DNA of 64,000 bases from NCBI RefSeq assembly GCF_009905375.1, contig NC_133652.1, positions 20,781,262-20,845,261 of the forward strand. Direction: 5' to 3'. The notes beneath the pieces are model-generated. The model was not told where the DNA came from, ran no database searches, and saw nothing but the letters and a program-made list of their open reading frames with translations. Below, piece by piece: positions 22,301-34,333 of the stretch. Position 1 is the first letter of the stretch, and each line of letters begins with the position of its first letter. Source of the stretch: Apium graveolens. Lineage: Eukaryota > Streptophyta > Magnoliopsida > Apiales > Apiaceae. A program made the translations under genes and the position numbers.

Positions 22301-22393
22301 TTAAGTTAGAGGATGGCCAGACTTAGGCGCACTGCTCATAAGAGCGTACCTGGTGGTCCCTACCGTGTTGAGGGCTTCCAGTTGCCAGAGCAG
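22301..22393 (+). other. Candidate LTR exon encoding an H3-tail-like peptide (solo LTR copy)
   Basis: The exon is bounded by an acceptor (CCATGGCAG) and a donor (GAGCAG|GTAGTA). The ATG at 22313 opens 27 codons to the donor: M-A-R-L-R-R-T-A-H-K-S, then V-P-G-G. In this copy the Arg before the Lys is His, unlike the two Tekay B LTRs of the full element (T-A-R-K-S). If unspliced, the frame continues to a stop at 22561. An upstream in-frame candidate exon 1 (ATG at 19874, donor at 19915) would run into a TAG before the 22313 ATG here, so 22313 would be the start. Confidence 0.5.
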
Positions 22394-22710
22394 GTAGTAC
22401 AGGTTATGTGTGAGCAAGCGCTTAGCCAGAAAGGTGTAAAGATACAATGGGTTATCTGTCGGTTCCATGTCGGAATCGATTATGTAAATTTGGTTTTATT
22501 TTGGGTTGTAAATTATATGGTTGGTAGTTGTAATTTTGTATCATACTTAATCCTGTTTTGATCCTGTTAGTAGCTAATCGGGGTTTATGCTTATTTAATT
22601 CATAGATTAAAAGGTGCGTGGGTCCTCATTTCCTAATTTCGAGATTGAGGGCGTCACATATTGGCTCAATTTCAGGTACACAAAATGCATTTTTGTCCCG
22701 AAATACATGA

Positions 22711-24880
22711 TCATTTGATTTTTTCGCGTATTTTAAGGTAAATAAAAAAGATAGTTTCATAAATCATTTTTTAATTTTTTTCCGAATAAAATCATATATT
22801 TTAAACTTTAATTTAAGAAAAGAATTTTTTTAAAATGATATGGAGATGTATGACTTTTATACACCTTAAATTATGTGAAAAAGTCACATCAATAATTCAG
22901 ACAATATGTTAGTACATATTGTTGCATATCCCTTTTCCGGGATTCAAAAAATGGTAAATTTGACCATCTTCGAGACGGAGGGCAGTTCCAAGAGGTGGTC
23001 ATTTAGAGCACCGGGACACGGGAAACGACCAGGGCTAGCAAAAAACGTGGTAGGCTCTTGAAAAAGAGGAGAGATAAGAGACTTTTAAGGTTTTAAAGAG
23101 ACTCTAAGAGTCTCTTGAAGCTCCAGTTTTGTTGATGTACTCTATTTTTTTTACTAACAGCTTATTTAAAGATTTTGTTGAGGTTGCTTTAACAATTATT
23201 TTATTATATATTTTTAGCAATATTAAATTTCTCTTTTCATTTACTTGTTTGTGAATTTAAGATGTTTTTAATAACATAAAATAGATTAAAGAGTCGATAC
23301 TAATCATTTATAGCCAATAATTTTTATTATTTATAAAGAGTGAGTTAAGAGTCTGTAGAGATTTTGTAAGAGTAAGTCCAACATGCTAGCTATATCATGT
23401 CTTAACTTGACATTTAAGAATTTTGATATAAAATAGTGCTACAACGGCCTCTAAGACACTCTTTTCACTCTTTACGTTTGAAAAAGCACGTGTCATTTCT
23501 TATATTGTTTTCACCAATAAAATAATCACTTCCCTCCAAATCTACATCTCTTCTTCGTAACTTTTTATTAGTAGAATTTGAACTTAATATTATTATATTT
23601 ATAGAACAAATATACATTACATTGTTTGAATTCACCAATTTTATAATATCCTAAACTACTAAAGGCTATATTTTTATAATATTTTTAAAGAACATATAAG
23701 ATACTGTTGGACTTGCAACAAAATATAATTTTGAGGCAGCAATTTGAGCAACTCTAACAGGTTAATTATTTGGGATTCTAAACTAAAATATAAAATAGAG
23801 CTCCAACAGCATGCTAGTGATTTATTAAAAAATTAGAATTCTTCACTCATGCCTTATTTATAAGGCACCACCAATGATTCCTTATCTTATTTTTAATAAT
23901 AAAAAATTTATTTTTCTCACCTTCTCCATTTCAAATGCATAACTATAGTTTAAATATAATAATAAATTTTTATTAGAATACACAATGTTGTTGAAATTGA
24001 CCTAAAATAAAAATATCCTAAAATTTTATTTTTGAAAAATGATAAAATTCTATTAGAATTGCTCTAATAAACCTTTGACCCAACCATTAAGGTCCGCCGT
24101 CCCTGTTGACTCCGATGAGATGTACCCCACAGCCTACATGAAGATTGAAATTCGAAAACAATAATATTCCTTCTTATCTTTCATTTTAGTTTATTCACAT
24201 TTGGTATACGCGGCAAATCATTATTATCAAATTATTTCGGAGAAATTTTTACAAATAGTTTGGATCCGATCCCACCAAACTGGTCAATCCACTAGTACGT
24301 CACGTGCAAGGGAGCTAATTACTTGTTATGATATGAGAGGGGTCGACCTGCTGTCAAGCTCCTCACTATTATCACAATTGTTTTGCGTCCACTAAAAAAT
24401 ACGAATATAAATATTTGTATGAGTGACGAGTATTGTTAGATACATTATAATTTAATTTTAGAAAAGTTGAAGGAACTCCAGGTTAAAAAAAATCCTTAGG
24501 GAGAACAAGTTTCCAAGTTGCTATCTTGTATCTTATCCAATTTATATATTTAATTATTGATCGATCTCATTAATTTATCCAGTTTTCCTCATAAGATTAT
24601 ATTTTTTCTAAACTTCCGAGCTCAAATTAAACGTCTACAATTTAATAAGTCGGAGGGAGTACTTCGTTAGTTTGTTCAAGTAACCTTGCAATGTTCACGT
24701 TGGTTTCCTATCGAGTTGTATAGTTGAGAAATTGTAAACTTACGCGAAATGTGTAATTATTTCAAATCAAGAAAATATTGACTTTCGTTTTGTTGAAACA
24801 GAAGCAAAAATGAACTTGCATTTGTGCCATCTATCTTGTACTTTTGATATCTATCTGCATTCTACAGTATCTGTTTCTTG
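22711..24880. other. AT-rich intergenic DNA with MITE-like pieces
   Basis: No convincing gene. Two short inverted-repeat pieces may be MITEs. About 23355-23725 has ends TTTTGTAAGAGTAAGTCCAACA and the complement of TGTTGGACTTGCAACAAAA. About 23747-24072 has GAGCAACTCTAACAG at the left and the complement of CTATTAGAATTGCTC at the right. A Stowaway-like CGGAGGGAGTA word occurs at about 24652. The Kunitz promoter begins in the last few hundred bases. Confidence 0.45.
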
Positions 24881-24883
24881 ATT

Positions 24884-24893
24884 CTATAAAAAG
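24884..24893 (+). promoter_or_regulatory. TATA box of the Kunitz inhibitor gene
   Basis: CTATAAAAAG lies 67 bp upstream of the ATG at 24951. The short leader ends in an A-rich start context (AGCGAAAATG), normal for a plant gene. Confidence 0.8.
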
Positions 24894-24950
24894 AAGCCTC
24901 AAGTTTGCATTTCAGTAGATATCATCAAACATTTAAACCACAAAGCGAAA

Positions 24951-25568
24951 ATGAAGACAACATTTCTCTCAGTTTCCTGCCTATTCATTGCCTTGACAAC
25001 TCTAGCTTCTGCTGCAACTAATAGAGTGATCGATGTCGACGGTAAGGATCTCCTAGCCCGAACAAACTACTACATTTTGCCAGTTGTTCGAGGCAACGGT
25101 GGAGGCCTTAAAATGTACAGTGGAATAGATGAAGAATGCCCGTTGGACGTTGTACAAGAACCAAATGAAGTGAACAGAGGCCTTTCAGTTTTGTTTGTCC
25201 CTCAAAAATCAACCGAACAGTATGTACGTGCTTCTACCGATGTGAACATTCAGTTTTCGGTTGAATCAACATGCAAAGCGACCACAAATGTGTGGAGGCT
25301 CGATCAAGCTGTTGTAGCTAATGGTACAAGCTATGTCTCGACTGATTGTGTTTTAGGAAATTACGGTCCTTCTACATATGCGTGTTGGTTTAAGATTGAG
25401 AAAGTTGACGGTGGATCTAACTGGTATAAGCTTCGGTTCTGTCCTTCCGCGTGCAAAGATTGCCCACCTGAATGCTTTGATATTGGTATATTGATTGAAA
25501 AGAGTGGAACAAGACGTCTGGTTAATACTAATGGGAATCCTTTCCGGGTGTTCTTTAAGAAGGCCTAG
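24951..25568 (+). CDS. Kunitz (STI/miraculin-like) protease inhibitor
   Basis: An intact single-exon gene of 205 codons, usual for the family. Residues 1 to about 21 are a signal peptide ending ASA, so the product is secreted or vacuolar. The Kunitz signature starts at V26 (VIDVDGK, then Y40-Y41-I42). After the signal peptide there are eight cysteines (63, 108, 133, 145, 164, 168, 171, 175). C63-C108 should form the conserved first disulfide, and the C-x3-C-x2-C-x3-C cluster at 164-175 is typical of miraculin-like members. An N-glycosylation site NGT is at 124. Such proteins form a beta-trefoil that blocks serine (sometimes cysteine) proteases in defence; the P1 residue cannot be fixed by eye. 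A polyadenylation-like AATAAAA follows near 25595. A decayed tandem copy lies 160 bp downstream. Confidence 0.93.
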   Translation: MKTTFLSVSCLFIALTTLASAATNRVIDVDGKDLLARTNYYILPVVRGNGGGLKMYSGIDEECPLDVVQEPNEVNRGLSVLFVPQKSTEQYVRASTDVNIQFSVESTCKATTNVWRLDQAVVANGTSYVSTDCVLGNYGPSTYACWFKIEKVDGGSNWYKLRFCPSACKDCPPECFDIGILIEKSGTRRLVNTNGNPFRVFFKKA

Positions 25569-25726
25569 AGTTTTAAGTAATAATATTCACAAATAATAAA
25601 AGCATTATGCTTATGTATGCAGAATGTTCTGTAATTTGTTCTCGTTTATGCCTAATGATGGTTTGATTTCCATAATTTTTATATACATAATTATCGAAAT
25701 GATTTATTTCTGTTACATATTGCTGA

Positions 25727-26110
25727 TATAGTACAAGAACCAAATGAGGTGAAGGGAGGTCAGAAGGCTACATTTGTCCCATGAAAAATCAATTGAGCAA
25801 TGTGTTTGTGTAACTTCCAATTTAAACATTCTGTTTTTGATAAATGAATTTGAACAACACACTCAAATGTGTGAAGGCTTGACCAAACTGAGGCAACTAA
25901 TGGTATATCATAGGTCTCAACCAGAGGAACTTGAGGAAATCCCGGTGCTTCTACATTTAACTGTCGGTTCTGGATTCAGAAAGTTGAGGCTGAAAGCTAT
26001 TGATATAAGCTTTGGCTCTGTGATGCTGCTAACAGTGTACACCTGATTGCTAGGATGTTGGTGATATAATTGAAAAGAGTAGAACAAGAAGTTTTCCTGA
26101 GTAGGCCTAC
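25727..26110 (+). pseudogene. Decayed tandem copy of the Kunitz inhibitor
   Basis: The start matches codons about 67 onward of the intact gene (GTACAAGAACCAAATGA(A/G)GTGAA). Recognisable matches continue through the middle (TGTGT.GAGGCT/GAAGGCT..ACCAAACTG, CGGT.CTTCTACAT) to the end (GATATAATTGAAAAGAGT..AACAAGA). Stops and frameshifts are frequent, for example TGA replacing CAA in the VPQK region. The 5' half, including the signal peptide, is missing. It shows that the locus was once a tandem array. Confidence 0.85.
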
Positions 26111-26802
26111 TAGATAGAGTTTATATTATTATTTTCTGGTTCCGCTACTGCTCTCAGGCATCCCTGTGTGCAGAGGTGGATATCAACTCACCTCCAGTAT
26201 ACGCATAGTAAGTTCAGCTCCTCCTATACAGATTCAAATAAATCTTAGGATCCGAGGACCAATGTGGCACTATTACTCAGCCTCAAATAATCTGTCAATA
26301 TTCAATATCTTTTTTTCCCAATTGAAGTATTAAAAAGGGTACAGGTGTTTTAGGATGTTACGAGTTTCAACAGAACTCCTTTAGCTCCTATTTAGATCTA
26401 CTCTTGTCAAAAACCTTATTTAGAATTAGCAGCAAGAACTTATAAAACCGAATGAGTTGAACACAGCATCAAGGACTCAATAGAAATTGGAACTTTGGCT
26501 TTTCTGCAGTGATAGCTGGTTTCACTATGCTCTTGTCATATGCGAAAGACGAAAGAATTACATTAGCTGCTAGAATGTGAAGGACTATACACAAAATTAG
26601 AAGATATAAAGATTATCATCAACTATTCTTACCATGTAAACCACTGAAATAATGCGGGATAGATATTAACTTACAGGAAAAGTGCAGGAACGTCACTTTT
26701 ATATACTTCGACTGAAAAAAAATCACACGATCAAAATCAACAAATTTAAGTCCATTAAATTGAAAATATTCAGTAAGCTTTCCTCAACTTTGGCGCATTT
26801 CT
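26111..26802. other. Intergenic DNA
   Basis: No gene seen. It separates the Kunitz remnant from the LRR gene fragment on the opposite strand. Confidence 0.5.
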
Positions 26803-27166
26803 TTAGCTAGGTGTCGGTCCAGGGTTGAGAAGTATCTTAGGCCAATCGTTGCCATAGCTCTCTTGCTCTTTACTGATATCCCTTGCCGAATTTGTTGTAC
26901 AACCTTTACACGCACTTAACTCAATCCACTCAAGTGTGCATATATTGCCAAAGTCTGTTGGAATCTCCATCAGATATGGGCATCGGTACACCTGTAAACG
27001 CTGAAGCACTGGAAAATGATTTTGAGAAGCTGTCCAACCGACAACATCCAAGTCATCAAGTTTTAGACATTTGATATTTGATACCAAGGAATGCTTTTGG
27101 ACTTGTCTCCCAGTCTGTCCCAACAAAAGCATGAAATTTAAACTTGAGAACTTTGAGGTTAGGCAT
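26803..27166 (-). pseudogene. 3' end of an R1-like CC-NBS-LRR resistance gene, broken
   Basis: The minus strand encodes the last LRR part of an R1-type intracellular immune receptor: MPNLKVLKFKFHAFVG, then LKLDDLDVVGWTAS, HFPVLQRLQVYRC, IPTDFGNICTLEWIEL and a C-terminal NSARDISKEQES tail. The pattern of 'HFP-L-L-C-L-IP-FG-TL-IEL' is typical of Solanaceae/asterid R1 homologues. Two breaks are visible. A 7-bp tandem duplication (ATCAAAT twice, about 27066-27079) shifts the frame. The gene is also cut at 27166 by the 5' LTR of the Tat element, so its remaining 5' part would lie beyond the right edge of the window. Confidence 0.8.
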
Positions 27167-27775
27167 TGTTATGTGTGGAATTTCACGACATGACAGGAAA
27201 GTTTCACAGAAAGAGCATGACGAGATGTCAGGACGGGATCTCGAGGAAGCTGTCATGAACAACATCAGGAAAAGGAGCAGACGCCTGGGAGTAGGACTCA
27301 GTCTAAGCAACTTCCGAATAAATAGGAGAAAGAATAGGTAAACTTATCTCCATGTTTAACTGTAACGATTTGAATGGGAGAGAAAGGAAGGCAGGTTGGA
27401 GAAAAAGAAGGAAAGAAAAGAAGATAAGAGGAGGAGTATGATCAACAAAAACACACATCAGCACACACTCGAGAGAGGGCAGAAGAACATCTCGATTCAT
27501 GATCAACATATCATCAAATATCTTCTCTATATTTCTCAGAAAAATTTGTATTCATAACGGCATAATTCAACCTCTTGTAAGACATGTTCAAAAGATTAGT
27601 GGATCATATTTCGGTTGGGAATAAAATACCACCCGCGGTTTTTCCCGTTCTCGGGTTTTCCGCGTCAATAATTCTCGGTGTTATTTACATTTATTTTCCT
27701 AAAGAATACATAAACATTCATAGTATCATACACTAATCAAACTTAGCATTTAGCTCACTTAATTCGGTAAAAACA
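27167..27775 (+). repeat. Tat element 5' LTR (609 bp)
   Basis: Begins TGTTATGTGT and ends GTAAAAACA. It is homologous to 63413-64000. It is A/G-rich in its first half, with GAAAGAAAAGAAG runs on the plus strand. Confidence 0.93.
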
Positions 27776-27777
27776 AT

Positions 27778-27794
27778 TGGCGCCGTCTGTGGGA
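27778..27794 (+). promoter_or_regulatory. Primer-binding site of the Tat element
   Basis: TGGCGCCGTCTGTGGGA lies 2 bp after the LTR. The TGGCGCCG core is usual for Tat and Athila elements. I would not fix the tRNA species without a search. Confidence 0.85.
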
Positions 27795-27825
27795 AACTTG
27801 CTAAGGATTTGATTAATACATTACG

Positions 27826-30800
27826 ATGGAAAGCGGCAGAGAACAAGTCACGAACCAAGAAGGAGAAGCTGAGAATAGTAGAGAGATGGCCGCAACATTG
27901 AAACAATTACAAGATGAGATGGAGAAGATGGGTTCGGAAAATGAAGCATTGAAGAAGGAACTCACTACGGCTAAATCGAGAACCAAAACTACGACAAAGA
28001 AAACCATCCCAAGCGTAATCAGACGTTTGGACATGGATGAAGCAGAAGATTACAACCAAAACGGAGGGCCAACAAATGGAACAGACAATGTTATTGTCGA
28101 AGAAGACATGGAGGATGTACCAAATAACGAAGATGACATGGAAAGGAGACGTGATGAGCAACGATATGATGATCATGATGATTGACGAGGAGAGACTGAC
28201 AGGAGAAGATCGCATTACAAAAGTACAAGATCCAAGAATCAAGTCGCAGAAGAATTTAGAAAGGAACTACAAGAAATGAGGGATTTGATTAAAAGGATAC
28301 CTGGCGTCCCGAAACCGTTGGAAAAGGCAACCCCGATAAGCTACGCTGATTCCCCTTTTCATGATAACATCGCTTTGGTAGAAATACCAAAACGTTTCAC
28401 AGTACCACAAATGAGGCCGTATGATGGAACTACTGATCCCCTGGAGCATGTTGCACAATACAAACGACGAATGTTCACAGTACCAATTACACGAGACTTG
28501 AAAGAGGCCTGTATGTTTAAGGGTTTTGGTTCAACACTATCAGGACCAGCTTTGCAATGGTTCGTGAACCTTCCACAAGGAAACATCAAGACGTTCGCTA
28601 ATCTGATAGATGCATTCAACTTACAGTTTGCAAGCAGTCGGGTGTTCGAGAAGACAACTAGTGATTTGTACAAAATTGTCCAACGAAGTAGGGAGCCTTT
28701 GTGTGATTACCTGACGAGATTCAACAGGGAGAAGGTGACCATCACCAATTGTGACGTCCCTACAGCTATCGAAGCATTCAGGCGGGGATTAGAACGAGAA
28801 TCTCCACACTATGAAGAATTGACAAAGTACCCGTGCCGAACAATGGATGATGTGCAAGCCAAAGCCATGGCATAAGTAAGATTGGAGGAAGACAGGATGG
28901 AGGAGGATGAGAAGTACTACAAACCATCAAGAAAAATTACAACACCAAGTTCCAAAAATTACAAGCCCTATACTAGACCAAACAGAGATGAAGTATAAGT
29001 CAACTCGACACGAGAGTCTAATGAATGGAAGAGAGAGGAACGTAGTGACTGGAGAAAAGACCCCAACCTACCACCAACTTATGACAGCTATGGCTTCACG
29101 ATCACGCCTTCAGCCATGATTAAGGAGTTTACCAAGTTGGGAGGTGTGGTAAAATGGCCAGTGAAGAGCAACAAACCTAAAGCCAACCCAGATTCTAAAC
29201 TATGGTGCGATTACCATAGAGATTACGGACACAAGGCTAATGACTGTGTGGCCTTGCGAAAAGAACTACAATTTCTGACCAGGAAAGGGTATCTTACGGA
29301 ATTCATGACGTCAAAGAAGACATCTTATGTTGGAAATGACGTGTCTCCGAGAAGAAACAACGTGTCACCACTAAGACAACCACCGCCTCCATCATACCAC
29401 AAGGTGATCAACTTCATCACAGGAGGGTCAGAAATATACGGAGCAACATATTCACAGGCTAAGAGAGCATCCATAGAAACAGACATACGAGTCACATAAG
29501 TGGGGGTTAATAATGACAATCTGCCATCCTTAATGTTTGATGAATCAGACACAAAGAACATACGAGAACCACAACAAGACGAACTAGTCATCTCACTACC
29601 CGTGGGAAATTGCTTAATTAAAATGATATTGGTGGATAATGGGAGTGCTGCCAACATCATGATGCTTAGCACGTTGACACAAATGGGGTTGGCAGAAAGT
29701 GACATGATCAAGAGGTCGACAACATTGGTTGGGTTTAGTGGTGAGACAAAACGCACATTGGGGGAGATTACGTTGTCAACATATGCCCAAGGGGTCAATC
29801 TCCTGGAAAAGTTTTGCATAATTGATGTGGACTCGAGTTACAATATAATTATGGGAAGACCATGGATACACAAAGTAAAGACGGTACGATCAATATATCA
29901 TCAAGTATTAAAATTCCCAACACCATGGGGAGCTCAGAAAATAAGGGGGATCAAAACATGGCTCGGGACTGTTACATGACGTGTCTGAAGCCAACTATCC
30001 AACATCAGGGAAACAAGACGCCTGTAGCCACGGTAACATGGCCGGAGCAATTAGCTGAAGTAGATTTAACAGCAGGGGACAAGAAGGTATTAATTGGTGA
30101 AGACCTTTCTCCAACAATTGAAGCCAGTTTGATAAATTTCTTAACCACGAGGTTGGACGCTTTTGCATGGGAACATGGTGACATAATGGGAATCGACTCA
30201 AATATCATTACACACAAGCTAAATGTGAATCCTAGCTACACACCCGTCCAACAAAAATGAAGGAAGTTTGCAGCCGAGAGAAACAAGATAATAAATGACG
30301 AGATGGAAAGGCTCATCAAAGCTGGCATGATTAAAGAAGTTGATTACCCCTGAATGGTTAGCAAATGTCGTCATCGTACAGAAGAAGAATGGAAAATGGA
30401 GAGTTTGTATTGATTACATAGATTTGAACAAGGCTTGTCCTAAATATCCCTACCCACTACCTCACATTGACACCATGGTGGATTTGACGGCTGGTCATGA
30501 GCTACTCACATTCCTGGACGCGTCAAGTGGCTTCAATCAAATCCCAATGGAACCGTCTGACTGCGAAAAAACCGCGTTTATAACGGACAGGGGGATATAT
30601 TGTTATTTGGTCATGCCGTTCGGATTAAGAAATGTTGGGGCTACATTTCAAAGACTTGTCAACAAAATGTTTAAAGATCAAATATGATAGACCATGGAAG
30701 TATACATTGATGATATGGTCATCAAATCTGTTAGCGCAGAAAATCATGTACGTAATCTTCAAGAAGTATTCGGCATATTAAGGTCGTACAACATGAAGTT

Positions 30801-33307
30801 GAACCCATCCAAATGTAACATTGCCGTGTCATCGGGAAAGTTCCTTGGACATATGGTGACGAGGAGAGGAATCGAAGCAAGTCTATAACAAATTAAGGCG
30901 ATCTTCGAATTGAAAAGCCCATAGAACATCAAAGACGTATAGAAATTGACAGGACGAGTTACATCCTTGAATAGGTTCATTTCACGATCGTCGGACAGGT
31001 GCAAGCTATTTTATGACGTGCTGAGAAAGAATAAAGGATTCTTGTGGTCTGAAAAACATGAGATTGCTTTAAGTGACTTGAAGAGGTATCTGACTACTCC
31101 ACCACTCCTGTCCAAACCCACTCGAGGAGAGGATTTGTATATGTATCTGTCTGTAACTGATCATGTAGTAAGTGGCGTTCTTGTCAAAGAAAATGAAGGA
31201 GTCCAGTCGCCTGTGTATTACATCAGCAAGAGTTTAGTAGATGCAGAAACAAGGTAGACATCTCTTGAAAAATTAGTACTTGCATTAGCCATGACTTCCA
31301 TTAAGCTGAGACATTATTTTGAGTCACATAAGATACACGTCATGACGAACTTCCCTTTGAGGAATGTGTTAAGTAAACCTGACTTGACGGGGAGAATGGC
31401 AAAATGGGCAATACGACTAAATACATATGACATAACGTATGACACAAGAACTGCAATAAAGTCGCAAGCTTTAGCCGATTTTGTGGCTGATTTCAGTCCA
31501 AGCCAAATGACGGATGCTGAGCAGGAATTTCAGCAAGTCCTTTCAAAAGTAGACGTGAAGCCTTGGACATTGTATACAGATGGGGAATCCAATATAAATG
31601 GAACGGGATTGGGGCTTGTCCTCAAATCGCCATAGGGGGATATGATAGCCCAATCGATATGCTGTGACTTCAAAGCCACAAACAATGAAGCTGAATATGA
31701 GGCGTTAATCATGGGACTCACAATCGCTAAAGACATGAAGATCAAAAACATTGATGTTAATTGTGATTTATTAGTTATTGTCAATCATGTCAAGGGCTCC
31801 TATAAAGCCAAAGATTCTAAAATGGTGGCTTACCTCGACATCACGAAACGACTAATCAACTATTTCCACAACTTCAACATATAACAGGTCCCAGGGGAGA
31901 ATAATGTGCAAGCTGATGCATTGGCTGGAATGGGAGCTGTGTTCAAAAACTTAGACCTCAGTAACATCCCAGTAATTCACATCGTGAAGCCTGCTATGGA
32001 AAGATTAGCTTTTGGGACAGAAACAATGACTCTTGATCAACGTAATCATGACACCAGTGAGGATGCAGAAAACTGGATAAAGAAGTTCAAGGATTACTTA
32101 CAATTTGGAACACTCCCATCCAACAACAATGAAACAAGGGTTCTCATGATGAAGGCGTCAAGGTTCACGATTATAGATGGGGAGTTATTCAAAAATCTTC
32201 CACAGGGCTGCTACAAAGATGTTTGCAAAAGCATGAAGCAGACATACTGCTAAGGGATGCACACGAAGGCGAATGCGGGAATCATGCTAATGGAAGAAAT
32301 CTGTCTTTGAAAATTCTACGCTTGGGATACCATTGGACGACATTAAGACAAGATGACCTAGACTATGCAAAAAAATGTGACGCCTGTCAATGACATGCAC
32401 ATGTCATACATCAACCATCTGAGCGGCTTCACACGTCCATTCTATCTTGGCCTTTCATGAAATTGGAAATGGACATTGTGGGAAAATGCCACCTGCACCA
32501 GGACAGAAGGTGTTTATGTTAGCTATGACTAATTATTTCTCAAAATGGATTGAGGCGAAGACATTCAAGCAAGTAACATTAAAGGAAGTGATTTCATTCA
32601 TTAAAAGAAATATTCTCTGCAAGTTTGGCGTACCATCTGAAATCATTTGTGACAATGGATCATAATTCATCAGTGACAAGATAGAAGCATTTTGCAAACG
32701 TTGGAACATTGGTTTGATTAAGTCGAGGCCAAGATACCCTCAAGCCAATGGACAAGCTGAGTCAAGCAACAAGATTATAATCAACAACTTAAAAAGACGG
32801 TTGACGACTTGCAAAGGAAAGTGGGCTGAAGAGTTTCCTTGGGTGTTGTGGTCAGATAGAACAACCCCAAAGACGTCTACAGGACAGACACCATACAGTC
32901 TAGTCTATGGCACTGAAGCTGTGTTACTAACAGAGGTCATGATACCGACGACAAGATATGGACTCTTGACAAATGATGTGAATAATACAGAATTATCACA
33001 TGACAAGGACACAGTAGATGAGCTGAGAGAGATGGCAAAGGTTAGAGTGGCTGCTTATCAACAAAGAGTGGCCAATGTCTACAATAAACATGTTCACGTA
33101 AGGATTTTCCGTGTTGGTGACATGGTACCGAGAAAAACATTCCAGAACACGATGGACATGATGGCAGGGAAATTTGCTGACACTTGGGAAGGCCCTTACT
33201 TCATAGATGCTGTCGTGGGACGTGGGGCTTACCGACTGTCCAGTATGGATGGAACGCAGATACCAAGAGCCTGTAACGCTTCACGCCTAAAACTTTATCA
33301 TGTGTAA
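27826..33307 (+). pseudogene. gag-pol: Decayed Tat gag-pol
   Basis: Domains follow in order despite damage: N-terminal coiled-coil Gag (27826-28185), Gag core with YDGTTDP (28276-28872), a CCHC-like stretch near 29205-29260, protease with VDNGSA (about 29632), RT with MEVYIDDM (about 30694), first RNase H (about 31100-31480), archaeal-type RNase H with YTDGE and NNEAEYEAL (31570-31880), integrase with MDIVG, CDNGS and GQAESSNK (32460-32790), and a C-terminal tail to 33307. In-frame stops occur at 28183, 28873, 28996, 29497, 30258, 30685-30690, 30886, 30922, 30940, 31255, 31633, 31882, 32390 and 32663. Frameshifts are visible near 29945 (G run), 30350 (C run), 32218 and 32484. Many stops fit C-to-T or G-to-A changes. 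It cannot encode a working polyprotein. Confidence 0.93.
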
Positions 33308-34333
33308 AGTTCTCTATCTCATCTTTTCTAATTTCTGTTTTTAGAAGTCGTGGATCAATAAGTCGATTATGACATAGTTAGTATTTGATTAGTCATTTGT
33401 GTTTGGCATGACATTGTGTGCTATTTGGTGTCATATACTTTTAGTAAATCATTTATGCAAGATCAATTCTATGATTCAATTCATTACAGATTACTTTATT
33501 ATGCAATGTGATTATACTCTCGGATTGAGAATTATTTAGGTAATATATATATAAGTTTATGCTTGTAGATTCTATTTGCGTTTGCACTGTAATTCTATAA
33601 AATTTTACAACATCACTCTATGATTGCGTAAAACTAAATTCTCAAAGGGTTGATCACCTAGTTACAAATTTTTGCTGATTTGCAAGTGTCGTATGCACTT
33701 GACGAATTCAGTTGACGATAAGAGCGTTGTGACGTCCTTTACGAAAATTGCAATATAAAACTACAATATTTACGTACCTATATGACATTCTACGAATTTA
33801 TACATGTAATAATTTGGTGTATTTCAAGAGGGAATAAGGCCTTTTAACCACCCTACGAGTGCATGCACCAACGAATGTTAACGAAATGATGTGTTAACGA
33901 TTCTTATCAACAAAAGTATACATTTTTACAATGAAAAATGATGACATATATTAACATTTGCAATTACTTGGAAAACAACGAACAATGATAAACTAAAACA
34001 ACAAGTTATGATGATTCTTTTTCCTAAGAGACCATGCATCGAATTTCTACGAGACGAACATGTACTGAAGATACATGCATGTAATCTTGACGACGAGATT
34101 CAATCAACATCAAATGATCTAACCAAACGAAAAGATCAGAAACTCAATGGAATGTAAAACCCAGAATGATAACGATTCAACATATGCAAAAGTTACGATT
34201 AATATTCGACAAAATAAAACCGAATTCCCCGTCTGAAAGACGAAACAGGAATTCAACGTAGCAACATAAGAACCAAAGTACGAAGCAAAAATCCATAACA
34301 CAAAATTTTATAAAACAAAGCAACAATGTTAAA
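33308..34333 (+). other. Tat 3' internal non-coding region
   Basis: AT-rich, no sense ORF. It lies between the end of pol and the end of the antisense gene, which is usual for Tat elements carrying extra ORFs. Confidence 0.6.

Larger units (their letters stand above)
18542..22663 (+). mobile_element. Solo LTR of the Tekay B family with TSD
   Basis: The LTR proper is 18547-22658 (4,112 bp), beginning TGTAACGATTGGG and ending GGCGTCACA. It is flanked by GATTG and TATTG, a 5-bp target duplication with one mismatch. No internal element sequence remains, so it is the product of LTR-LTR recombination. It matches the complement of the minus-strand LTRs at 35313-38725 and 57794-61935. It carries a TATA box, a CT-rich leader, a candidate intron (GTGAGT donor at 19916, acceptor ending 22300) and the H3-tail-like exon. 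It sits inside the right inverted repeat of the older TIR element. Confidence 0.93.

Noticed and set aside
24201..24395. 64-codon ORF upstream of the Kunitz gene
   Set aside because: No promoter, no motif, low-complexity Ser-rich end; likely chance.
24645..24665. Complete Stowaway MITE
   Set aside because: Only one end-like word (CGGAGGGAGTA) is visible; I could not find the matching left end.
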